From assembly GCA_913062665.1 (NCBI GenBank), contig CAJXVY010000036.1, positions 1 to 5,475 on the forward strand: 5,475 nucleotides of DNA, written 5' to 3'. Shown in pieces: positions 1-5,363 of this stretch. The first letter of the stretch is position 1. Every line of letters starts with the position of its first letter. The DNA comes from an uncultured Micrococcales bacterium (lineage in GTDB: Bacteria > Actinomycetota > Actinomycetes > Actinomycetales > Microbacteriaceae). The notes under the pieces are model-generated. The model ran no database searches. It was not told the DNA's origin and saw only the letters and a list, made by a program, of their open reading frames with translations. The position numbers and the translations under genes are program-made.

Positions 1-75
1 GCCCACAGTTGCAATGTCTCCATCAACTGAAACCCACTCGTGCTCTTTGGAGTATTTATAGTTTTCTGGATACAT
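1..75 (-). CDS. gcvH: Glycine cleavage system H protein (N-terminal 25 residues; cut by window edge)
   Basis: GcvH carries the lipoyl arm that shuttles the aminomethyl group between the P, T and L proteins of the cytoplasmic glycine cleavage complex. The visible residues begin [15 protein letters not shown] and continue [10 protein letters not shown]. The Y-S-K-E-H-E-W-V block followed by a G-D-x-A-T-V-G turn is the standard opening of the GcvH family. The lipoylated lysine lies outside the window. The ATG at 75-73 has a strong ribosome-binding site, AAGGGGAAGC, immediately upstream on the minus strand (plus bases 80-85 are CCCCTT). It lies 53 bases after the gcvT stop in the same direction, so the two are probably co-transcribed. 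The 53-base gap shows no hairpin. Identity rests on this short but characteristic stretch plus the gcvT neighbour. Confidence 0.93.
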   Translation of the reverse strand, partial: MYPENYKYSKEHEWVSVDGDIATVG

Positions 76-128
76 GCTTCCCCTTTTTTCACTCAGCGAT
101 GAATGGAATTCTAAGCCAATAAAAATTG

Positions 129-1181
129 CTAATTTACTCGTTTATAAAAAGGTAATTCAACCTCAGAAAATTCCAGCTCAGTGCCACGGATATCTACTGA
201 ATATTTATCGCCTGGCTTGCTATCCAGATTGCTTACGAATGCCATTGCAATTGGGTAGCCAAGGGTAGGGGAGAGGATTCCGCTGGTGATCTCACCAACC
301 TCTTTTCCATTTTGGAAAACCTTATAGCCCTGCCTGGCCGCCCTTTTTCCCTCACCTGCAAGCCCAATGAGCTTCTTAGCAGGTGCTCGTAATGAGTCTT
401 TACCCTGAAAAGACTCAGGGTTGGAAACAACCTTGCCCAATCCAGCTTCAGCTGGTTGGGTTTCTGCATTCAACTCATGACCGTACAGAGGCATGCCTGC
501 CTCAAGTCTCAGGCTGTCACGGCTTGCTAGACCGCAGGGGGTAACCTCCTGACGGTCAACCAAAGACTGCCAAACAGACTCAGCATCAGAGTTTTGGCAG
601 TAGATTTCAAAACCGTCTTCGCCGGTATAGCCAGTCCTTGCAATCAGCACCTGAACTGACCCCATCGCGTATCTTCCAATGGAGTAATAGCCAATGGTTA
701 TCGGCTCAGTGGTGAAATCATTCAGAACTTCCAGGGATTTTGGGCCCTGCAGAGCAATCATTGACCACTGGTCGGATTGGTCTTCAACCGAGCAGTCAAA
801 CATGGGGTCTTTGAGGTTTTCAAAAACCGCGTCTTTATTGGAGGCATTTGCGACAATCAGGAATTCTTCCTCTGCCAAACGATAGACAATCAAGTCATCG
901 ATGATGCCGCCTTGACTGTTTAGCAGCATCGAATACTTCGCCCGACCAGGGGTTATTTTGCTGGCAGCGTTTATTAGTTTGCTATCGAGAAATGCTGCCG
1001 CCTCGGGGCCAATCACCACAATCTCACCCATGTGAGAGATGTCAAACAATCCAGCTGAGTTTCTGACTGCTTCGTGCTCGGCAAGATCAGACCCATATCT
1101 GACCGGCATCTCCCAGCCTCCGAAGTCAGTGAAGCTGGCACCCAGTTGTTGATGAGTTTGATAGAGGGTGGTTTGTTTCAA
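129..1181 (-). CDS. gcvT: Aminomethyltransferase, glycine cleavage system T protein
   Basis: GcvT takes the aminomethyl group from lipoyl-GcvH, releases ammonia and passes the one-carbon unit to tetrahydrofolate, giving 5,10-methylene-THF in the cytoplasm. The 350-residue product has the family landmarks in order: T-T-L-Y near residue 5, [11 protein letters not shown] (19-29), F-D-I-S-H-M-G-E (46-53), I-D-D-L-I-V-Y (94-100) with the expected catalytic Asp at 96, [11 protein letters not shown] (183-193), [10 protein letters not shown] (221-230) and S-G-I-L-S-P-T-L-G (300-308). It is slightly shorter than the E. coli protein (364) but complete at both ends. The start is TTG: an in-frame TAA lies directly before it, the next Met (residue 25) is inside the conserved block, and the ribosome-binding site AGGAAAA sits 4 bases upstream. 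It lies between a 37-residue membrane ORF and gcvH in one direction, so it is probably in a gcv operon. No glycine riboswitch is visible upstream. Confidence 0.96.
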   Translation of the reverse strand: MKQTTLYQTHQQLGASFTDFGGWEMPVRYGSDLAEHEAVRNSAGLFDISHMGEIVVIGPEAAAFLDSKLINAASKITPGRAKYSMLLNSQGGIIDDLIVYRLAEEEFLIVANASNKDAVFENLKDPMFDCSVEDQSDQWSMIALQGPKSLEVLNDFTTEPITIGYYSIGRYAMGSVQVLIARTGYTGEDGFEIYCQNSDAESVWQSLVDRQEVTPCGLASRDSLRLEAGMPLYGHELNAETQPAEAGLGKVVSNPESFQGKDSLRAPAKKLIGLAGEGKRAARQGYKVFQNGKEVGEITSGILSPTLGYPIAMAFVSNLDSKPGDKYSVDIRGTELEFSEVELPFYKRVN

Positions 1182-1185
1182 TTAC

Positions 1186-1192
1186 TTTTCCT
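1186..1192 (-). promoter_or_regulatory. Ribosome-binding site that fixes the TTG start of gcvT
   Basis: On the minus strand the run reads TAG-GAAAAG-TAA-TTG. AGGAAAA is the Shine-Dalgarno-like element; its first two bases are the last two of the stop codon of the upstream 37-residue ORF. The TAA just before the TTG is in frame with gcvT, so translation cannot begin further upstream in that frame. The overlap suggests that ribosomes finishing the small ORF could reload on gcvT (inference). Confidence 0.7.
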
Positions 1193-1304
1193 AACGAAGT
1201 CCAAGTAGGACCAAAATCTGCGGTCCAGCGACAATGATTATTGAGATTACTAGAAGCACAAAACCCAATCGCTTCCAGAGTTTTTGCAAACGTTCCTGAT
1301 CCAT
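1191..1304 (-). CDS. Putative 37-residue single-pass membrane peptide ahead of gcvT
   Basis: This short ATG-to-TAG reading frame is not a family I recognise. It starts MDQERLQKLWKRLG, a charged amphipathic head (six K/R/E/D-type side chains in 12 residues). It continues as a strongly hydrophobic stretch, FVLLVISIIIVA (15-26), then G-P-Q, then ILVLLGL and a terminal Arg. This is the shape of a small inner-membrane protein with a cytoplasmic positive N-terminus and a possible kink at Gly27-Pro28. Its stop lies in the gcvT ribosome-binding site, 9 bases from the gcvT start, as expected for a co-translated gene. The upstream ribosome-binding site is weak: GGTGAG about 11 bases before the ATG. The other overlapping frame, starting at 1323, looks non-coding in composition. 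No function can be assigned. A chance open frame remains possible at this length, but the orderly charge and hydrophobicity pattern argues against that. Confidence 0.55.
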   Translation of the reverse strand: MDQERLQKLWKRLGFVLLVISIIIVAGPQILVLLGLR

Positions 1305-1378
1305 CTAAAGAGTCTCTCACCATTTATGGGATATGCGAAACGGGAACAGTTTGATTGCTATCCGGGTTCTTAACTCGC
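1305..1378. promoter_or_regulatory. Divergent intergenic region between the gcv-side ORF and the zinc-ribbon gene
   Basis: These 74 bases separate two genes that point away from each other, so promoters in both directions are expected here. I see no convincing -35/-10 pair on either strand. The best minus-strand AT-rich patch is CCCATAAATGG, just ahead of the small ORF; on the plus strand TTCTTAAC lies shortly before the ATG at 1379. The region is too short for a glycine riboswitch and shows no tandem aptamer pattern. If the plus-strand gene instead starts at the TTG at 1355, the true gap is only 50 bases. Confidence 0.4.
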
Positions 1379-1894
1379 ATGCGCAAGTGTTCGAAATGTG
1401 GACTGGGCCTACACCCAGATCAGATTCGCTGTGAGCTGTGCGGAGAGCTTGGAAAAAGAGAAAAACGTAATCGCAAAGGCTGGATCTACAACACTTTTCA
1501 ATTTGGAATCATCTTTGGCTTCGTCTTGGTCTTCTCAAGAGTGGCTGTCGGCGATGCACAGGTGGGGCTTAGCGACATTGAGTGTTCCGAGATAAAAGCT
1601 TTAGCTGCTGAGACAAGGCAGGTGTTGACAGACGTGGAGTTTGGAAATGAGCCAGCATTGGCCAGCATGCTGAGCATCGCAGACGAGTGGCAGTCGAAGG
1701 CCGATGATCAGGTCGCCGGCAAATACTCCTGGTCGGATGCGGGACGAGAGCACGATTGGTTGCAGCGACTGGCGGACGCTACCCGAGCGGTTGGTGGACG
1801 CGGGGTAACCACAATCGATACAGAGGGCTTGGAGCTAGAAAATTATCTTCTGGAGCTCACTAAACTAAGCCCTCGCTACTGCCCAGCCAGCTAG
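1379..1894 (+). CDS. Zinc-ribbon, single-pass membrane protein of unknown function
   Basis: I do not recognise the family. From the ATG at 1379 the protein has 171 residues in three parts. First comes a zinc ribbon with C4-x2-C7 and C18-x2-C21 (the second knuckle reads CELCG), which should bind one zinc ion in the cytoplasm. Next is a basic stretch, KREKRNRKGW (26-35), then a hydrophobic segment of about 18 residues (36-53, including FGIIFGFVLVF). By the positive-inside rule this puts the N-terminus inside. Last is an outside domain of about 115 residues, mostly helical in composition, with only two cysteines, C69 and C168, at its two ends; they could form a disulfide. An upstream in-frame TTG at 1355 would add 8 residues and has GGGAA 8 bases before it, so it is a real alternative; I prefer the ATG because zinc-ribbon proteins often begin M-x-K-C. 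The gene stands alone on the plus strand and converges on ptsI, with the stop codons overlapping. Confidence 0.8.
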   Translation: MRKCSKCGLGLHPDQIRCELCGELGKREKRNRKGWIYNTFQFGIIFGFVLVFSRVAVGDAQVGLSDIECSEIKALAAETRQVLTDVEFGNEPALASMLSIADEWQSKADDQVAGKYSWSDAGREHDWLQRLADATRAVGGRGVTTIDTEGLELENYLLELTKLSPRYCPAS

Positions 1895-1917
1895 CGGCGA
1901 AGAAATGCCGCCTTGGC
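1886..1917. terminator. Possible bidirectional hairpin over the convergent stop codons (no T-run)
   Basis: GCGGC at 1894-1898 pairs with GCCGC at 1907-1911 around an 8-base loop. An outer arm, GCCA (1886-1889) with TGGC (1914-1917), extends it across a small internal loop containing the stop codons. The hairpin would form in transcripts from either strand. Neither side is followed by a run of T, so it does not match a classical intrinsic terminator. It is nevertheless the only structure at a junction where both transcripts must end without any intergenic space. Its role is inferred. Confidence 0.35.
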
Positions 1918-3489
1918 AGCTTCCCTTGCATAAGTTGCTCTATTTTGGCTGAATGCAGACTCGGCAATCTTTTTGGCTTGATCTGCATCTACACACCTCA
2001 GTGCATTCAATACTGACTCCACCTGACTCGGTGATGCGCTAACTGAGTCAACGCCCAATCCAGCAAGGACAATTGCGAGCAGAGGATCACTTCCAGCCTC
2101 ACCACAGACCCCAACTTTTAGTCCGGCTCTATGGGCCTGCCTAACAGTTTCCTTGATTGCCTCGAGTAGGCCAGGTTGCCAAACATCTAGCAGTGTTCCT
2201 AGTTTCGGGTGAAGCCTGTCGGCGGCAAATAAATACTGAGACAGGTCATTTGTTCCGATACTGACAAAGTCAATGACTCCTGCCAGATGCTTCAGTTGAA
2301 AAATAATTGACGGAGTTTCCACCATGATTCCCACACGCTCGAATCCATGTGACTGGGCGAGTTCGGCAAACTGTTTTGCCTCTGAAAACCTGGCAACCAT
2401 CGGAGCCATTACAGAAACTTTCTTGCCGGATCTTTGCTCGGCAATTTTTAGAGCTTCCAGTTGCTCATTCATAAATTCTGGATCGGCATCGTTTATTCGA
2501 AATCCGCGAACCCCCAAGGCAGGATTCTCCTCCGCTTCAATACCCAAAAAGGGAAGGGGTTTGTCACTTCCGGCATCCAAAGTTCTTGCAATGAATTCAC
2601 CCTCTGGTGAGGAATTCAAGACATTTGTGTAGCTCTCGGCTTGATCTTCAACCGATGGTCGGTTTTCTTGGTTCAGAAAGGCAAACTCAGTTCTGAAAAG
2701 TCCCACACCGCTGGCCCCTGAGGAGGTGGCTGCACTCGCATCACCCTGGTTTCCAACATTTCCGTAAACCGGGATAATCGGTAGCTCGTGCTCAGGGATG
2801 TAACTCATGGTTACCGTTGCATCCGCCATAGCTCCTCCGATGACGACTCTATCCCCGGCAGGGTCAACCAGAACTTTTTCTCCTGGCCGCAGCTTGTCAA
2901 CTTCACTAACTCCTACCACTGCAGGAATGGACTTTGACCGACAAAGAATTGCCACGTGGCTTGTTGGTCCTCCGTTTTTGGTTATTACCCCTTTTACTGA
3001 TGAGTTAAATCTTGCTGTGTCGGCTGGCGCGAAATCTTCTGCCACGAGAATCAGAGACTTTCCCTCAGGGATTTCGAGGCTGAGCTCCACGCCCTCGGTT
3101 TGGGCCCAAACTCTTTTGGCTAGGTCCAACATGTCATTCGCCCTTTCGGCGAAATCTGGGTCATCTTTCAATACTTCTGTCATTTCAACAGTTGCACGAT
3201 TGAAGGCACTGCCCGCATCTAAGCCTTCCTGAATCTTTTCAACGGCTGAATCAAAAAGCGCCTCGTCAGACACCAGCATGGAAAGAGCTTCGAATATCTC
3301 CCCATCATTCTCTTTTTGAGCCAGTTGCTCCATGTCTGATGCGACCTTCTCGATGGCTGGTTTCAGTTTTGATAGTTCTTTGTCAGCAGACTCTTCCCAG
3401 TTTTTCTCTGTCGGGCTGAACGTGGTTGAGACCTTAAATACCTCACCTTCGCCGGCTATCTCTCCGATGCCGATTCCTTTTAGGTCCAT
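1891..3489 (-). CDS. ptsI: PTS Enzyme I (phosphoenolpyruvate-protein phosphotransferase)
   Basis: Enzyme I autophosphorylates on histidine using PEP and passes the phosphate to HPr, the first step of every PTS. The 532-residue protein has an N-terminal HPr-binding and phosphohistidine part (about 1-220) with G-G-P-T-S-H-V-A-I (173-181), His178 being the phosphorylated residue. The C-terminal PEP-binding barrel has G-L-F-R-T-E-F (263-269), R-T-L-D-A-G-S-D-K-P (302-311), E-N-P-A-L-G-V-R-G (321-329), V-E-T-P-S (390-394), G-T-N-D-L-S-Q-Y (412-419) with the metal-binding Glu391 and Asp415, and C-G-E-A-G-S-D-P (462-469) with the acid/base Cys462. All key residues are present. It is about 40 residues shorter than the E. 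coli enzyme (575), with much of the loss in the inter-domain linker near 220-240. The ATG lies 2 bases after the ptsH stop, and its ribosome-binding site AGGGA is inside the end of ptsH, implying coupled translation. The TAG stop shares CTAG with the convergent gene. Confidence 0.96.
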   Translation of the reverse strand: MDLKGIGIGEIAGEGEVFKVSTTFSPTEKNWEESADKELSKLKPAIEKVASDMEQLAQKENDGEIFEALSMLVSDEALFDSAVEKIQEGLDAGSAFNRATVEMTEVLKDDPDFAERANDMLDLAKRVWAQTEGVELSLEIPEGKSLILVAEDFAPADTARFNSSVKGVITKNGGPTSHVAILCRSKSIPAVVGVSEVDKLRPGEKVLVDPAGDRVVIGGAMADATVTMSYIPEHELPIIPVYGNVGNQGDASAATSSGASGVGLFRTEFAFLNQENRPSVEDQAESYTNVLNSSPEGEFIARTLDAGSDKPLPFLGIEAEENPALGVRGFRINDADPEFMNEQLEALKIAEQRSGKKVSVMAPMVARFSEAKQFAELAQSHGFERVGIMVETPSIIFQLKHLAGVIDFVSIGTNDLSQYLFAADRLHPKLGTLLDVWQPGLLEAIKETVRQAHRAGLKVGVCGEAGSDPLLAIVLAGLGVDSVSASPSQVESVLNALRCVDADQAKKIAESAFSQNRATYAREAAKAAFLRR

Positions 3490-3491
3490 TA

Positions 3492-3752
3492 CTAATTCCC
3501 TAAATATTCGCTTATCTCATCAAGTATCTGGTTGGCCTGAGTTGCCTCGGCGTCGACTTGAAAAATCAATTGCTCACCAGTTTTGAACTTCTTGCCCAAC
3601 AGCATTATCGGAGACTTTGCTTCAATCATGCCCCCCTGATCCCTGCCAATCAGAATCTTGACCCCTGATTCCTTTGCTAATTTGACGATTTGTCCCGCAG
3701 GTCTGGCGTGCATGCCAATTGGGTCGGCGATCTCGATGGTTCTCTCAATCAA
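3492..3752 (-). CDS. ptsH: PTS phosphocarrier protein HPr
   Basis: HPr takes phosphate from Enzyme I on a histidine and hands it to sugar-specific EIIA proteins in the cytoplasm. The 86-residue product has the usual length. It carries the active-site motif G-M-H-A-R-P-A (13-19), with His15 phosphorylated and Arg17 stabilising it. The regulatory-serine loop reads E-A-K-S-P-I-M-L-L-G (44-53), Ser47 being equivalent to Ser46 in other bacteria; a proline directly follows the serine, and the usual L-G further on is replaced by K-K, which is uncommon. The start is TTG at 3752-3750: an in-frame TAA lies two codons upstream, and the resulting M-I-E-R-T-I-E-I opening fits the family. The ribosome-binding site is weak (GAGAGAAAG, overlapping the mtlD stop). 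The gene lies 16 bases after mtlD and 2 bases before ptsI. Confidence 0.96.
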   Translation of the reverse strand: MIERTIEIADPIGMHARPAGQIVKLAKESGVKILIGRDQGGMIEAKSPIMLLGKKFKTGEQLIFQVDAEATQANQILDEISEYLGN

Positions 3753-3768
3753 TTTTTATTCTTTCTCT

Positions 3769-4923
3769 CTAGCTTGCAGATCTAGCTTTACTCTGGACAA
3801 CGTCAACTACTCCGACCAAATAATCGAATAGCGCGTCTTCCGGTGAGACACCAGAGACTTGCTTGACTATTTCTCCCGGACTGTTTGATAGAAGTATTTC
3901 GTGAAGTTTCAGAGCTGATGCGTCATTGTCGTTTTCGAATCTAAGCGCACATCCGTAAATCAACATAAGAGCCGTTGGCGCAATCCCGTTCTCAGCCAGG
4001 GTCGATGCTGGAGAGACTATTCGCTCTTGCCTCGACAGCTTACGCATAGGATCTCTTCCGACTCTTCCAATGGAGTCGTTCAGAAGTGGGTTTTCAAGTC
4101 TTTTGACAGTTGTATTTACATACTCTGCCTGCTCAGCGTTGTCCAGCTTGTGACGAAGATGCAAAGCTTTTGAGGTTTCCTCCAAAACTGCCAGAAGCTG
4201 TTTCTTGATTTCTGGATCGTGCAGTGCCTCACCGGTAGTCGCATAGCCCTTTCTGAAACCAAGATAGGCAACCGAGCAGTGAGCGGTGTTTACCGTGAAA
4301 AGCTTTCGCTCGATATATGGCTGCAGGTTTTTTACGAACTTGGCAGTTGGTATGTCCAATTTTCCCTTTAGGTTTTTAGTTTCAATAACCCACTCTGAGA
4401 AGCGTTCTACAAGCACATCGGGCTCACTGCCCTCTGGTTGCTGAGGCACAATTCGATCCACTGCCGTATTGGCAAAAACAATATTTTCAACTGATGGTGA
4501 GTGATGGGCGATTTCATCAGCCAGCAGAGAGGTGGCATTCACTGCGTTTTCGCAAGCCATAACAATCAGTTTGTCTTTACGCGTCCTCGCTTCCGCTCCC
4601 AGAGCAATAGCTGGTGCGACATAAGGAAGCACGCTTGCTCCGACAGAGGTGGTGACAATGTCAGCATCCGCAATTGCCTTCGTTAGCTTCACTCGATCCT
4701 GTTGTGAGTGGAGTACTTCAAAATTCTCATATGTCTTTGTTAGCTCGGGGCTGCCTGCAATAAACACTTTGTAGCTTCCCTGAGATTTCATTTCAGAAAG
4801 CAAAGCTTCATTGACATCGGCAAAAATCACGTGATAGCCAGCGTCCTGTAAATCAGCACCAATGAAGCCACGGCCAATATTGCCCGCCCCAAAGTGCACT
4901 GCGGTTTTCGAGTTATTTCCCAT
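3769..4923 (-). CDS. mtlD: Mannitol-1-phosphate 5-dehydrogenase
   Basis: MtlD oxidises D-mannitol-1-phosphate to fructose-6-phosphate with NAD, delivering imported mannitol to glycolysis. The 384-residue protein is close to the family length (about 382). It opens with the Rossmann motif H-F-G-A-G-N-I-G-R-G-F-I-G (10-22), followed by F-A-D-V-N (34-38), whose Asp36 favours NAD over NADP. The catalytic signature of long-chain polyol dehydrogenases, K-x4-N-x2-H, is present as Lys207, Asn212 and His215 in KLFTVNTAH. The conserved R-V-G-R-D-P-M-R-K-L block follows (287-296). The ATG overlaps the TAA of mtlF by one base (TAATG), and a purine-rich GAGAGTGAG precedes it inside mtlF, so translation is probably coupled. 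It is third in the mannitol operon. Nothing appears truncated. Confidence 0.97.
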   Translation of the reverse strand: MGNNSKTAVHFGAGNIGRGFIGADLQDAGYHVIFADVNEALLSEMKSQGSYKVFIAGSPELTKTYENFEVLHSQQDRVKLTKAIADADIVTTSVGASVLPYVAPAIALGAEARTRKDKLIVMACENAVNATSLLADEIAHHSPSVENIVFANTAVDRIVPQQPEGSEPDVLVERFSEWVIETKNLKGKLDIPTAKFVKNLQPYIERKLFTVNTAHCSVAYLGFRKGYATTGEALHDPEIKKQLLAVLEETSKALHLRHKLDNAEQAEYVNTTVKRLENPLLNDSIGRVGRDPMRKLSRQERIVSPASTLAENGIAPTALMLIYGCALRFENDNDASALKLHEILLSNSPGEIVKQVSGVSPEDALFDYLVGVVDVVQSKARSAS

Positions 4924-5363
4924 TACTCACTCTCACTTGCTAGCAGCAAGTCTAAAATTTCTTGAGGGTCTTTCGACTCCAGCAAAGTCTTTTCACTGTC
5001 GGGGTCTTGGATAAGCTCGGCCAGGTTGCCAAGTATCTCCATGTGATTATCACCCTGGGCTGCAATCCCGACACACATTTTCACTTCTTCTCCCTGCCAA
5101 TCGATGGGGGAGTCAAGTCTTAGAAAAACTAGCTGGTCAAATTTGACCCATTGACGAGCCTCGTCGGTTCCGTGAGGGATTGCTAGGCCAAATCCAATGG
5201 CAGAGGGAAAAGCCTGTTCCCGCTCCCACATAGCCTCAACATATCTCTGGTCAACCGCACCTAGCTTCAAAAGTTTCTCTCCACAGAGGCGAACAGCCTC
5301 CTCCGGAGAGGAGGCTGTCGCATTCAGGTGGACACCAGCGGTCTGGATCATTTGATTACTCAT
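4923..5363 (-). CDS. mtlF: PTS mannitol-specific EIIA component
   Basis: EIIA accepts phosphate from HPr and passes it to the EIIB domain of the mannitol permease; it is a cytoplasmic protein of the fructose/mannitol EIIA family. From the ATG at 5363 the product has 146 residues, the usual length. It has W-E-R-E-Q-A-F-P (46-53), G-F-G-L-A-I-P-H-G (57-65) with the phosphorylated His64, and a second conserved histidine, His107, in D-N-H-M-E-I-L. A TTG at 5399 would add 12 residues but would overlap the upstream gene by 44 bases and has no clear ribosome-binding site. The ATG at 5363 overlaps the upstream stop by 8 bases (ATGAGTAA), a typical coupled arrangement, so I chose it. A Met at residue 5 is a further alternative. 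The frame contains a perfect 11-bp hairpin near its 5' end. The gene lies between the permease and mtlD. Confidence 0.93.
   Translation of the reverse strand: MSNQMIQTAGVHLNATASSPEEAVRLCGEKLLKLGAVDQRYVEAMWEREQAFPSAIGFGLAIPHGTDEARQWVKFDQLVFLRLDSPIDWQGEEVKMCVGIAAQGDNHMEILGNLAELIQDPDSEKTLLESKDPQEILDLLLASESE
5293..5318 (-). other. Perfect 11-bp RNA hairpin with UCCG loop inside mtlF
   Basis: In the minus-strand transcript ACAGCCTCCTC pairs perfectly with GAGGAGGCTGT around the four-base loop UCCG, closed by C-G. C(UNCG)G loops are a known extra-stable tetraloop class. The hairpin lies 46-71 bases into mtlF and 38 bases after the permease stop codon. No T-run follows, so it is not a classical terminator. 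It could stabilise the 3' end of a processed permease mRNA or slow early mtlF translation; both are inferences. The bases also encode ordinary EIIA residues (T-A-S-S-P-E-E-A-V). Confidence 0.6.

Noticed and set aside
76..128. Possible internal promoter (TAGAAT) between gcvT and gcvH
   Set aside because: No -35-like element is found at the right distance; the AT-rich gap alone is not enough.
233..469. A 78-residue minus-strand frame inside gcvT
   Set aside because: Lies wholly in another frame of a conserved gene and has no independent start signal.
1126..1323. A 65-residue minus-strand frame overlapping the small ORF and the gcvT start
   Set aside because: Its composition is unlike a folded protein, it overlaps gcvT by 56 bases in another frame, and the 37-residue frame in the same place has a clear membrane-peptide pattern.
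1305..1378. Possible glycine riboswitch ahead of the gcv genes
   Set aside because: The gap is only 74 bases and shows no tandem aptamer cores, so a glycine riboswitch does not fit.
2324..2632. A 102-residue plus-strand frame antisense to ptsI
   Set aside because: Same situation: antisense to the Enzyme I barrel domain, with no recognisable domain or start signal.
2807..3232. A 141-residue plus-strand frame antisense to ptsI
   Set aside because: It mirrors a well-conserved ptsI region, has no ribosome-binding site that I can see, and its Ser/Thr/Pro-rich sequence is typical of an antisense shadow.
4936..4950. Small inverted repeat (CTTGCT/AGCAAG) just ahead of the mtlD ribosome-binding site
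   Set aside because: Only six base pairs with a three-base loop in coding sequence; easily explained by chance.
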